Of a stretch of 64,000 nucleotides of DNA, positions 27,206 to 34,831 are shown in pieces (position 1 is the first letter of the stretch; the number at the start of each line of letters is the position of its first letter). Made by a program: the position numbers and the translations under genes. The notes under the pieces were generated by a model that made no database searches, was not told where the DNA came from, and saw only the letters and a list, made by a program, of their open reading frames with translations. The stretch lies in NCBI GenBank assembly GCA_046260155.1, contig JBJYXV010000060.1, positions 1-64,000 of the forward strand, written 5' to 3'. The DNA is from PFL25 sp046260155. GTDB taxonomy: Bacteria; Chloroflexota; Anaerolineae; Anaerolineales; UBA4823.

Positions 27206-27709
27206 CTACTTTAATGTTTCCATCCAGGCGATCACATCCGCTAGGTCCTGTTCGTTCATAATTTCTCCAAAATAAGTAGGCATTACATCTTCCCATTCAC
27301 CTGGTACGAGATAAATTTCGGGAACCAATATGGATTCGACAATGTATTCCAGGTTGGTTGTCGCATTGCCCTGATAAGTTGGATCAGCAATCCGTATAGC
27401 TCCCCTTTCCATGATGTGTGGCAGATCTTCCACCGAATCAAATTGAGGTCCCATCGGTTCCTGAACATGACAACCAAAGCAACGGAATTTGACTGCCCTG
27501 TTGAAACCGATCTCCGCGTCACCATCGGGGAGTTTAATATTGAGGTTAGTCTCCTCAACCAGTGCTAGAGTAGGTGTAGTTGTGAGAGGTGATTCTTCTG
27601 TAGACACTGATTGTGCACCTGAACTGCAAGCGACAAGGAAAGCTGAGAATGCAATTATTAACAGTAAATCTTGAGCTTTACCTCTTAAAATTTTTTGTAC
27701 CATCGACAT
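27206..27709 (-). CDS. Monohaem c-type cytochrome lipoprotein
   Basis: An exported electron carrier of about 167 residues. The signal peptide ends in lipobox FLVAC (C28), then comes a Ser/Thr-rich linker. The haem site is C77-F-G-C80-H81, and the Met in VMPTYFG or EIM near residue 145 is a likely sixth ligand. The fold ends with ADVIAWMETLK, as in class I cytochromes. It would be lipid-anchored on the outer face of the membrane. Two ATGs near the start (27709 and 27703) both follow AAAGGAG. It could serve as an electron acceptor or donor for a membrane oxidase. Confidence 0.85.
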   Translation of the reverse strand: MSMVQKILRGKAQDLLLIIAFSAFLVACSSGAQSVSTEESPLTTTPTLALVEETNLNIKLPDGDAEIGFNRAVKFRCFGCHVQEPMGPQFDSVEDLPHIMERGAIRIADPTYQGNATTNLEYIVESILVPEIYLVPGEWEDVMPTYFGEIMNEQDLADVIAWMETLK

Positions 27710-28231
27710 ATACTCCTTTCTAACGTGATATGGTATTGCATCGGCATCATCAAATTCAATCCTCGATTTTTGAGGATAAATTGATAAATCTGTGGGATCA
27801 TCGTGTTGTGAGATGTTTCAGGATTCCAGATCTTACCTAATCCCCATACTTTATATTCATCAATCGCAAGAACACCACCAAATCTATGCGATTAATCCTG
27901 ACCTGGTAGAATTATATCAGATATATATTGTCTCATTTATAATAAATCAATCTCTCACTTCATTATTTGCCAGATAGCATCTAATTTTTAAACAAATCTT
28001 GGTCAAAAATATGATAATTAACAAGTAGAGCAGTCAAACAAACACTTATCATTTAGGCGTGAGATTCATATTGGAAAACAAAGAATGGAAATAAATACAC
28101 ATTCGTCATTTATCTCAAAGCTTCGCATCGGTCAGTTATCAAATTTTCCCATTGATTCACCTGGCTTTCAATCAATCATCATTGAATTGACCCTTTGATA
28201 AAGAAAAACCATCGCACGCTGTTGCCTTAAA
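27710..28231. other. A/T-rich non-coding stretch
   Basis: Apart from the upstream sequence of the cytochrome gene, no ORF with a ribosome site, no RNA gene and no strong repeat was seen. Confidence 0.5.
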
Positions 28232-28276
28232 ATAAATTGCGACCACAATCCTGTTTGAGTTGTAGTCGCAATTTAT
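28232..28276 (-). terminator. Strong hairpin terminator after the YCII gene
   Basis: Two 17-nt arms (28232-28248 and 28260-28276) match at 16 positions, around an 11-nt loop. Read on the minus strand, the stem lies 17 nt after the YCII stop and runs into TTATTTTAA. Confidence 0.8.
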
Positions 28277-28292
28277 CAAAGGTTAGAAATTC

Positions 28293-28613
28293 TCAACCAA
28301 CCTCGAAGGTTTCAAATACCGAGATATCAGCCCCACCCTCCAAAACCGGGCAGGTTTTTGCCATCTTTACAGCTTCATCTATTGAACCTGCCTCGAGAAT
28401 AGTGTACCCGGATGCCATCGTTCCCGCAGGACCATCGCTTACTGAACCGTCACTGGTAATGGATTTGGCACTCGGGGTAAATGGATATCCGGGATCGACC
28501 ACCGCTGTTCCAAGTCCAGCATACCATTTCTCCCAGGCCTTCATTACCTGTGCGTTTTCTTCTTCGGTCTCCGGCATACTGCCGCCAACATAGAATAATA
28601 CATACTTGGTCAT
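28293..28613 (-). CDS. YCII-related domain protein
   Basis: A small ferredoxin-like-fold protein of 106 residues in the YciI/DUF group. The features seen are TKYVLFYVGG at the start, the conserved DGP in VSDGPAGTMASGYTILEA, and the end CPVLEGGADISVFETFEV. The start at 28613 is set by AAGGAG 6 nt upstream. Such proteins are often found with sigma factors in gram-positive bacteria, and their biochemical role is not established. It is a single gene with its own terminator. Confidence 0.82.
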   Translation of the reverse strand: MTKYVLFYVGGSMPETEEENAQVMKAWEKWYAGLGTAVVDPGYPFTPSAKSITSDGSVSDGPAGTMASGYTILEAGSIDEAVKMAKTCPVLEGGADISVFETFEVG

Positions 28614-28708
28614 CATGCGCTCCTTCATTCATTTCCGGATTTATATGATGATTTTATCACATGAATTAGACCTTATTAATCGTATATGAATATCTACGAG
28701 GATCACTC

Positions 28709-29062
28709 TTACTTATCAGACCAGACAGCATACTCATTTCCGCTCGGATCGGCAAAGTGAAACCGCCGTCCACCAGGAAATGAAAAGGTAGGTCTGATAA
28801 TTTTTCCACCCGCATTCAGGATTTTTGCTTGTGTGATCTCAAGTTCCTGGGAATAGAAAATGATCAGGGCACTTCCATTCTCTGTAGAAGATTCCTTTTC
28901 CGATAAATAAAATCCACCGTCAAGACCTTCATCGGAAAATGCTGTCTAGCCAGGTCCGAAATCCTCAAATTTCCAGCCAAATACTTCCTTGAAAAATGCC
29001 TTTGTGCCATCAATATCCTTTGCTGGGAATTCAACGTAATTTATTTTCTCGTCTTCATTCAT
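28709..29062 (-). pseudogene. VOC (glyoxalase/bleomycin-resistance fold) protein with one amber codon
   Basis: A 118-codon frame from ATG 29062 (GGAG ahead of it) to TAA at 28711-28709. It reads as a normal VOC protein (INYVEFPAKDIDGTKAFF, then VFGWKFEDFGPG) until TAG at codon 39 (28948-28946). It then continues without other defects to FHFADPSGNEYAVWSDK. In relatives this position is usually Tyr (GPGYTAF), so one base change from TAT/TAC explains it. It may be a recent pseudogene, a sequencing error or a readthrough site. Confidence 0.8.
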
Positions 29063-29092
29063 GGGTCTGCTCCAAAATCTGCTTCCCTAATA

Positions 29093-30934
29093 TCAATCTA
29101 CCAGTAAGGGAATTTCTTCACCGCCCCCTGCTCTAAACTGCAGCTCATACAGGCGTGCATACAAACCATCACCCTTTGCAAGGAGCGATTGGTGGGTGCC
29201 CTGTTCGACCAATCGCCCTTCGTTGAGCACCAGCACCCAATCAGCATTGGTAACCGTGCTGAGGCGGTGAGCGATTACAAAGGAAGTCCGGTTCTGCATC
29301 AGGTGCTCCAGGGCTTCCTGCACCAATCCTTCGCTCTCACTGTCCAATGATGAGGTTGCTTCATCCAGGATCAGGATGCGCGGATCCTTCAGGATCGCCC
29401 TGGCGATCGCCACTCGCTGTCGCTGCCCCCCGCTCAGTTTAACCCCGCGCTCCCCGACCTCTGTCTGGTACCCTTCCGGCAGGTCGTTGAGTATGAAATC
29501 ATGTGCATTCGCAGCTTTAGCCGCTGCTTCTACCTCCTCGGTGGTTGCATCCAGTTTGCCGTACTGAATGTTGGCGTATACGGAATCAGAGAATAAAATA
29601 GTCTCCTGGGGAACGATTCCAATTTGCTCGCGTAAACTGGATAGATTTACCTCGCGGATATCATAGCCATCCATATACACAATGCCGCCATCCACGTCCC
29701 AGAAACGGGGAATCAAGCTGATCAATGTCGATTTCCCCGCACCGCTGGGTCCGACCAGGGCTATTACCTGTCCAGGTTGCGCTTCAAAGGATACTTCCCT
29801 CAACACCGGGATATCCTCTGAATAAGTAAAAGTTACCTGCTCAAAGCGCACTTCTCCACGTAATGGAGGTAAAAGGATCGCGTCTGGCTTGCTGAGGATA
29901 TCTGGTTTTTCATCCAACAGGTCAAAAAGGCGTTCAGTAGCGCCGATCGCAGCCTGGAAGCGTGCATACAAACCAGCTAACGAAGCGATTGGTGTCGCTA
30001 CCATCATAGTATAGATTAAGTACGCCACCAGATCACCTGCGGTCAGCTGTCCCTGGATGACTTCATAGGCACCAAACCAGAGCGTGATCGTTATTGAGGC
30101 GAAAGCAAGAAAACCGATGATCGGGCCCAAAGTCGCGCTGATTTTTGCACGCCTCATTGCCGCTGCATAGATTTCACCTGCTGCCCGGGCAAAGCGGTCA
30201 ATCTCATAGCTTTCTCTGGTGAAGGATTTAACTATGCGCACACCTGCAGTGGTCTCTTCGACAACGCTGGCTGACCTGGCTAGTGCATCCTGCACCGTCC
30301 TGGACTCCCTGCGAATCTTGCGTCCCAACCAGACCATGGTCAGGGTTATGAAGGGCACCCCCAGCAAGATAATCAAGGTCAGTCGCCAATCCAACCAGAA
30401 CAATAAGACGACTGCTCCGATCAAGGTCAACCCCTGGCGAAGGAGGGCAACCAGGTCTTCGGTAATGGCAGACTGCAACAACGAGGTATCGTTGGTAATA
30501 CGCGAAACGAGCTCACCCGTCCGGTTTTCACCGAAAAATCGTAGAGATAATTCCTGCAGGTGGCTGTAAACCTGGACGCGGATATCTACCACGGCATTTT
30601 CACCCACATATGCCAGGGAGAGACGATGGATGAAGCTGGCAATCGACTGCAGGATAAAAACCAGGAACAGTCCAATCGCGAGGCGGTTGAGCTGCACTAG
30701 GTTACTGTCGACCAGGATCAAATCCACCAAATTGCGAATCACCAGGGGAAGGATCAAACCCAACCCAACGCTGAATAGCAGGGCGATGATTGAGACGATC
30801 ATCCATTTTGTATATGGCCGCACATATCCCAGCAAGCGCGCGTAAACTCCCAATTCCTCTCGAGAGATGCGAACCTTCGAACTTTCATTCCCCTCTTCAT
30901 AGCTGCGACCCATTCTACGTGCTCTTCCAAACAT
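29093..30934 (-). CDS. MsbA/LmrA-type ABC half-transporter (exporter)
   Basis: A fused membrane-ATPase exporter of 613 residues. Six helices lie between about residues 45 and 340. The nucleotide domain has Walker A GPSGAGKST, Q-loop IGIVPQE, signature LSGGQRQR, Walker B ILILDEATSSLD and the H-loop in VIAHRLST. It works as a homodimer and exports lipids, peptides or drugs; the substrate is not clear. The VOC frame begins 30 nt downstream and may share its transcript. Confidence 0.92.
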   Translation of the reverse strand: MFGRARRMGRSYEEGNESSKVRISREELGVYARLLGYVRPYTKWMIVSIIALLFSVGLGLILPLVIRNLVDLILVDSNLVQLNRLAIGLFLVFILQSIASFIHRLSLAYVGENAVVDIRVQVYSHLQELSLRFFGENRTGELVSRITNDTSLLQSAITEDLVALLRQGLTLIGAVVLLFWLDWRLTLIILLGVPFITLTMVWLGRKIRRESRTVQDALARSASVVEETTAGVRIVKSFTRESYEIDRFARAAGEIYAAAMRRAKISATLGPIIGFLAFASITITLWFGAYEVIQGQLTAGDLVAYLIYTMMVATPIASLAGLYARFQAAIGATERLFDLLDEKPDILSKPDAILLPPLRGEVRFEQVTFTYSEDIPVLREVSFEAQPGQVIALVGPSGAGKSTLISLIPRFWDVDGGIVYMDGYDIREVNLSSLREQIGIVPQETILFSDSVYANIQYGKLDATTEEVEAAAKAANAHDFILNDLPEGYQTEVGERGVKLSGGQRQRVAIARAILKDPRILILDEATSSLDSESEGLVQEALEHLMQNRTSFVIAHRLSTVTNADWVLVLNEGRLVEQGTHQSLLAKGDGLYARLYELQFRAGGGEEIPLLVD

Positions 30935-30987
30935 ACTCTACACCTGATACCAATTAATTGAAATGACTGTCATTGATGTGAAAACAC

Positions 30988-31001
30988 TTGAAGTACTTCA
31001 A
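30988..31001. promoter_or_regulatory. 14-bp perfect palindrome in divergent intergenic region
   Basis: TTGAAGTACTTCAA lies between the ABC exporter (leftward) and the crotonyl-CoA reductase (rightward), 54 nt before the exporter start. It is a candidate regulator site, and no regulator gene is adjacent. Confidence 0.35.
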
Positions 31002-31178
31002 TTCTTTACCTTCGAAAAATCTGGTTGATCTCACCACCCAGGAATAATCGAAGATATAATCTTATCACGCGAAGCGCAGGATAAACTCAAGATAAGAAAT
31101 TGCTGAACTGCGATTCACAGGTTTTATTATTTTTTTTAGAGCAGCTTATACTAATGCATCCCTGAGGAGAGACCCTTA

Positions 31179-32417
31179 ATGCCAAATCCAATCCCTATTG
31201 GTTCCCAACCTCCGCTGGGAGAAATCCCGGATACAATGCTTGCCCAGGTCATCCGTGCAGATCGCTTCGGAGATCCACGAACAGCTTTTCAAATCGAAGA
31301 AGTTGAAATCCCACCTCTAAAACCCGATGAAGTCTTGATCAGCGTGATGGCAGCTGGGATAAATTTCAATAATGTATGGGCTGCCAGAGGTATCCCTATC
31401 GATGTGATCAAGATCCGCCAAAAAATGGGGGAGCCTTACGATTTTCATATCGGCGGTAGTGATGTGTCTGGAATAGTTTATGCGTTGGGAAGCCAGGTAG
31501 AAAATATCTCCATTGGGGATGAAGTTGTCGTGCATCACGGCTGGTGGAGACCGGACGATCCCTGGGTTCAAGCCGGAAAAGATCCCATGCTGGCACCATC
31601 AGCAGGCATCTGGGGTTACGACACCAATTTTGGATCCTTTGCCCAATTCTGTATAGCCCAGTCCCACGCTGTCCTTCCGAAAGCACCCCACCTGACCTGG
31701 GAGGAATCTGCCGCACCAACCCTGGTGGGTACGACCGCTTATCGAATGCTCTTTGGCTGGCAAGGAAACATTTGTAAAGCAGGGGATGCAGTACTAGTCT
31801 GGGGGGGATCAGGAGGCCTGGGAAGCCAGGCGATCCAGCTGGCTACCATCCGTGGGGCCCGGGCTGTGGCAGTTGTATCCGATGACGAGCGTGGCCAATT
31901 CTGCAAATCACTGGGAGCAGTCGGCTACATCAACCGTAAAGATTTCTCCCATTGGGGTGTGCCACCTCACTGGACCGATTTGGGCGGTCAGAAAGAATGG
32001 CTGAGCGGTTGCCGCGCCTTCGGGAAAGCGCTCTGGGAAGCCCTCGGGGAAAAGCGCAACCCCGAGATCGTCTTTGAGCATCCCGGAGAAGCCACTATCC
32101 CAACCAGTATTTTCGTTTGTGAAGCCGGCGGGATGGTGGTGATTTGCGCTGGGACAACCGGGTATACCGCTTCAATAGATCTGCGCTATCTCTGGGTGCG
32201 CCAAAAACGACTGCAGGGCTCACACGGCAGCAACGACCAGCAAGCGATTGCTTACAACCAGCTGATGCATGATGAAAAAATCGATCCTTGCCTGGGAATA
32301 GTCTATTCTTTCGATCAGATCGGTCAGGCACACTATGACATGGAACAGGGGAAAACCGTGCTTGGTAACCGGGTGGCGTTGGTCGGTGCAGAAAAACCAG
32401 GTTTGGGTCGCAACTAG
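31179..32417 (+). CDS. ccr: Crotonyl-CoA carboxylase/reductase-like enzyme
   Basis: An MDR-family NADPH-dependent enoyl-CoA reductase of 412 residues; length and order fit Ccr. In the ethylmalonyl-CoA pathway Ccr converts crotonyl-CoA and CO2 to ethylmalonyl-CoA. The features seen are VMAAGINFNNVWAARG (active-site Asn), IGGSDVSGIV, a nucleotide fold at WGGSGGLGSQAIQLA, and the C-terminal QKRLQGSHGSND with the conserved His. In the CO2-site segment WGYDTNFGSF, position 148 is Asp where known carboxylating enzymes have Glu. The start has GAGGAGA at good distance. No mutase, epimerase or other pathway gene is near, so a plain reductase role is possible. Confidence 0.85.
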   Translation: MPNPIPIGSQPPLGEIPDTMLAQVIRADRFGDPRTAFQIEEVEIPPLKPDEVLISVMAAGINFNNVWAARGIPIDVIKIRQKMGEPYDFHIGGSDVSGIVYALGSQVENISIGDEVVVHHGWWRPDDPWVQAGKDPMLAPSAGIWGYDTNFGSFAQFCIAQSHAVLPKAPHLTWEESAAPTLVGTTAYRMLFGWQGNICKAGDAVLVWGGSGGLGSQAIQLATIRGARAVAVVSDDERGQFCKSLGAVGYINRKDFSHWGVPPHWTDLGGQKEWLSGCRAFGKALWEALGEKRNPEIVFEHPGEATIPTSIFVCEAGGMVVICAGTTGYTASIDLRYLWVRQKRLQGSHGSNDQQAIAYNQLMHDEKIDPCLGIVYSFDQIGQAHYDMEQGKTVLGNRVALVGAEKPGLGRN

Positions 32418-32435
32418 CGATTAATCAGATCCCGC

Positions 32436-33242
32436 TTAACGCAGCAGTGTCGCGTAATAAATTGCTGCCCCGATATGAACAAAGGCAGCTGCAAAGAGCG
32501 CCAAGCCAATCGGTACGTGCAGCATGTGCCACAGCGCCATCAACCGGCGAGCTTGTGCCAGAGAAGATCGCTGCCGCTCAAGAGTCCGGCGGCGATTCGC
32601 CAGATCAGAAAGAATTTGTGTTTGTTTTCTGGTTTGGGGATCCATTTTCCTGCGTATGTTCCACAAGTTCATCTGGTAGCTGAGACGCGCGAATGGGTTT
32701 CCTATGCCAGCTGACAGACCTGAGCTTGTTGCAGTGGAATAATTTAACAACTGCCGAGGCAGGTCCGGGCGTTTTCCTATCCATTCACCGATCTCTGCTT
32801 CGATCACCACAATACGCTGCTGCAGGTCACTGGCCTCAAATTCAATTCCATCTGCACTGCGCGGGATGGCTGTGTAGATATAGCGCCCCACGAATCCGCT
32901 TAATACTACTACCCCTGTCATCAGTATGACGATCCCAGCCAGGCCATTAAATTTCCAGGAGGAATGGAGCAGGACCATATAGGGTCCCACCAGACCGGTG
33001 ACGATATGGAATTGCAACCAGGATGATACCCTTCCCCAGCGAGCGCTGCGGCTTCTCTTCCTCAGTGTATAGAGGGTCTCTGTCATCAACATCAGGAGAA
33101 AACCAACAACTCCGAGCGAATGACCAAAAAAGTCACTTGCCGCAGGTATACCACCCAGTAATATCACAACACTGATGTACAGGATGGAGATAGCCAGGAT
33201 GGCGATAAAAGCCACCCAAAGTTCACGCGTACTGCGGTACAT
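32436..33242 (-). CDS. Histidine-bearing membrane protein, possible b-type haem subunit
   Basis: A protein of 268 residues. Four helices lie in the first 125 residues and one in the last 25, separated by a charged helical stretch (about 130-235) that probably lies in the cytoplasm. Histidines fall in or at helices (DFFGHSLG, LQFHIVTGLVG, VLLHSSW, ALWHMLHVPIG, AFVHIGAA), as in b-type haem or ferric-reductase-like membrane proteins. Its ATG overlaps the end of the oxidoreductase gene by 20 nt. It is the last gene of the multihaem operon, and a role as the membrane electron step is inferred. No named family was recognised with certainty. Confidence 0.65.
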   Translation of the reverse strand: MYRSTRELWVAFIAILAISILYISVVILLGGIPAASDFFGHSLGVVGFLLMLMTETLYTLRKRSRSARWGRVSSWLQFHIVTGLVGPYMVLLHSSWKFNGLAGIVILMTGVVVLSGFVGRYIYTAIPRSADGIEFEASDLQQRIVVIEAEIGEWIGKRPDLPRQLLNYSTATSSGLSAGIGNPFARLSYQMNLWNIRRKMDPQTRKQTQILSDLANRRRTLERQRSSLAQARRLMALWHMLHVPIGLALFAAAFVHIGAAIYYATLLR

Positions 33243-34533
33243 GAACAGATTTCCTATGTGCCCAGAACTCGGCGATTAAATCGGCAACGGGAGCATTTGG
33301 TTCCAGCAGCTTTGCCCGAAGTGAGCTAATGTCTACTTTTTCTGCTACCAGAGTGTGCAGCGGTTTGGATAGGGTCTGGTCCCCCATTACGATCGCACCC
33401 AGGATTGTCTTTTCTCCAAGCATCAGCCTGAGACGGTTGATGTCAAAATCCTGTTGGGCAACGATTGAATCCGGGAGCTGGCGCCAGATTTCACTATCCC
33501 CGCGGGCAATTCCGATCAGGTCGTCATCCCGGCCTTTTCCCACTGTTCCAACGATGGTCGTGGTCAAGCCCGCCAGCCGGGTTATATTGAAAGCCACTGG
33601 TTTGAAGTAAGCCTCCACAGCTCCAGCCATGTTCTTTCCGGCGATAGATCCCTGGTGGCGTGCCGGTCCCCACAACGAATCCAGGACTGACATGCCAGTG
33701 AAGGGGTCAAAGACCTGGGCAACATCCCCTGCGGCGAAAATATCTGCGGCGCTGGTTTGTAATTTTTCGTCCACCAGGATGCCACGTTCGATTTCCAAGC
33801 CACTAGACCGTGCGATGGTTATCCGAGGGCGGATGCCAATCGCAATTGCGACCAGATTACAGCGGATGATATCTCCATCTTTTGTACGGACCCCAGCAAC
33901 TTGATTTTTGTTGGCCAGGATTTCCAGCAGCTCGGTATGATAGTGAATATGGACACCATGCTCTTTCAGCCGCTCTTCAACGATGCGAGATTCTATTTCA
34001 TCCAAGACATTATGCCAGTACCGATCGCGCCGCAGGAAATAATGGGTCCTCACACCTTTCGCCACCAACCCTTCAACGATCTCTAATGCAGTAATCCCGC
34101 CTCCAACTACAACTGCAACTCGCCTCCTGCGCGCCCTGGATGAAATCTGCTTTGCATCATCCAAATTATCCAGCTTAACAACTCCTTCTAAGCTGGCACC
34201 GGGGATATCACCCTTCGCCGCGGCAGCGCCAGTAGCGATCAGTAGCCTGTCATAACGAAGGTGTTCGCGATTATGCAGTTCAACCAGGTGTTGGTCAGGC
34301 AGAATTCTAACCACCCGCGCCTGCTTGGGGTGAACTCCCAGTTGCTGAAAATCCCGCAAGCTGAAAGGGAATAATTGGCTTTCATTCAGCTCGCCGGTAA
34401 GGTAATATGCCAACCCCGGGCGTGAATAGTACCCATGGCGCTCTTCACTCAGAATAACAATCTCGGCTGCGGCATCCGCATTGCGGATCGATTCGAGCGC
34501 GGCAATCCCAGCCGCACCACTACCAATAATCAC
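33223..34533 (-). CDS. FAD/NAD(P)-dependent oxidoreductase (pyridine nucleotide-disulphide family)
   Basis: A flavoprotein of about 436 residues related to NirB-type or rubredoxin-reductase-like enzymes. The FAD fold is YVIIGSGAAGIAALESI, the NAD(P) fold VAVVVGGGITALEIVEGL, and the second FAD motif IFAAGDVAQ. There is no redox CXXC pair, so electrons should pass to a partner, most simply the ferredoxin encoded just upstream. The frame is open to 34641, but that extension overlaps the ferredoxin gene and is of low complexity. GTG 34533 just before IIGSGAAG is the only later start-like codon, so the true start is uncertain. It is part of the multihaem operon. Confidence 0.82.
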   Translation of the reverse strand: MIIGSGAAGIAALESIRNADAAAEIVILSEERHGYYSRPGLAYYLTGELNESQLFPFSLRDFQQLGVHPKQARVVRILPDQHLVELHNREHLRYDRLLIATGAAAAKGDIPGASLEGVVKLDNLDDAKQISSRARRRRVAVVVGGGITALEIVEGLVAKGVRTHYFLRRDRYWHNVLDEIESRIVEERLKEHGVHIHYHTELLEILANKNQVAGVRTKDGDIIRCNLVAIAIGIRPRITIARSSGLEIERGILVDEKLQTSAADIFAAGDVAQVFDPFTGMSVLDSLWGPARHQGSIAGKNMAGAVEAYFKPVAFNITRLAGLTTTIVGTVGKGRDDDLIGIARGDSEIWRQLPDSIVAQQDFDINRLRLMLGEKTILGAIVMGDQTLSKPLHTLVAEKVDISSLRAKLLEPNAPVADLIAEFWAHRKSVHVPQYA

Positions 34534-34546
34534 ATACCGACGGATA

Positions 34547-34831
34547 TCACACCTCTCTTTTTCCTGTTGGGATTGCTCCGAACAGGCTGCTGCGCTCAAA
34601 GCGCAACACGCCTCGCGGGCAGCGGCAGACACACTCGCCACAAGTCAGGCAATGACCATCACTGATCGATTGTCCCTTCCAGGCATAACGACGCACATCG
34701 ATCCCGATTGGGCAGGAAAATGAGCAGATACCGCACTGCACGCAGCGCGTTGGATCAGGTACAACGCACCCCTCGGCACGCGCCTGGTGTTTTGTAGCTT
34801 CACCCCTTAGAGCATTCCCCAGGTTAATCAT
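34547..34831 (-). CDS. Two-cluster [4Fe-4S] ferredoxin-like protein
   Basis: A protein of about 94 residues with two CXXCXXCXXXCP motifs (CVQCGICSFSCP and CLTCGECVCRCP), so two [4Fe-4S] clusters are expected. The ATG at 34831 overlaps the 3' end of the multihaem gene by 8 nt and has GAGG ahead of it. The spacing of the second motif is typical of dicluster subunits such as NapH/HdrC tails. It is cytoplasmic unless carried with a partner. Position between cytochrome and flavoprotein genes suggests that it relays electrons between them. Confidence 0.85.
   Translation of the reverse strand: MINLGNALRGEATKHQARAEGCVVPDPTRCVQCGICSFSCPIGIDVRRYAWKGQSISDGHCLTCGECVCRCPRGVLRFERSSLFGAIPTGKREV

Noticed and set aside
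27792..27977. 61-codon ORF in the A/T-rich region
   Set aside because: No ribosome site, and composition like non-coding sequence.
28237..28593. 118-codon plus-strand ORF over the YCII gene
   Set aside because: It is the complement of a clear YCII frame and of the terminator stem.
34534..34641. N-terminal extension of the FAD oxidoreductase
   Set aside because: It overlaps the ferredoxin gene in another frame and is rich in Ala and Cys; the FAD fold begins at about 34530.
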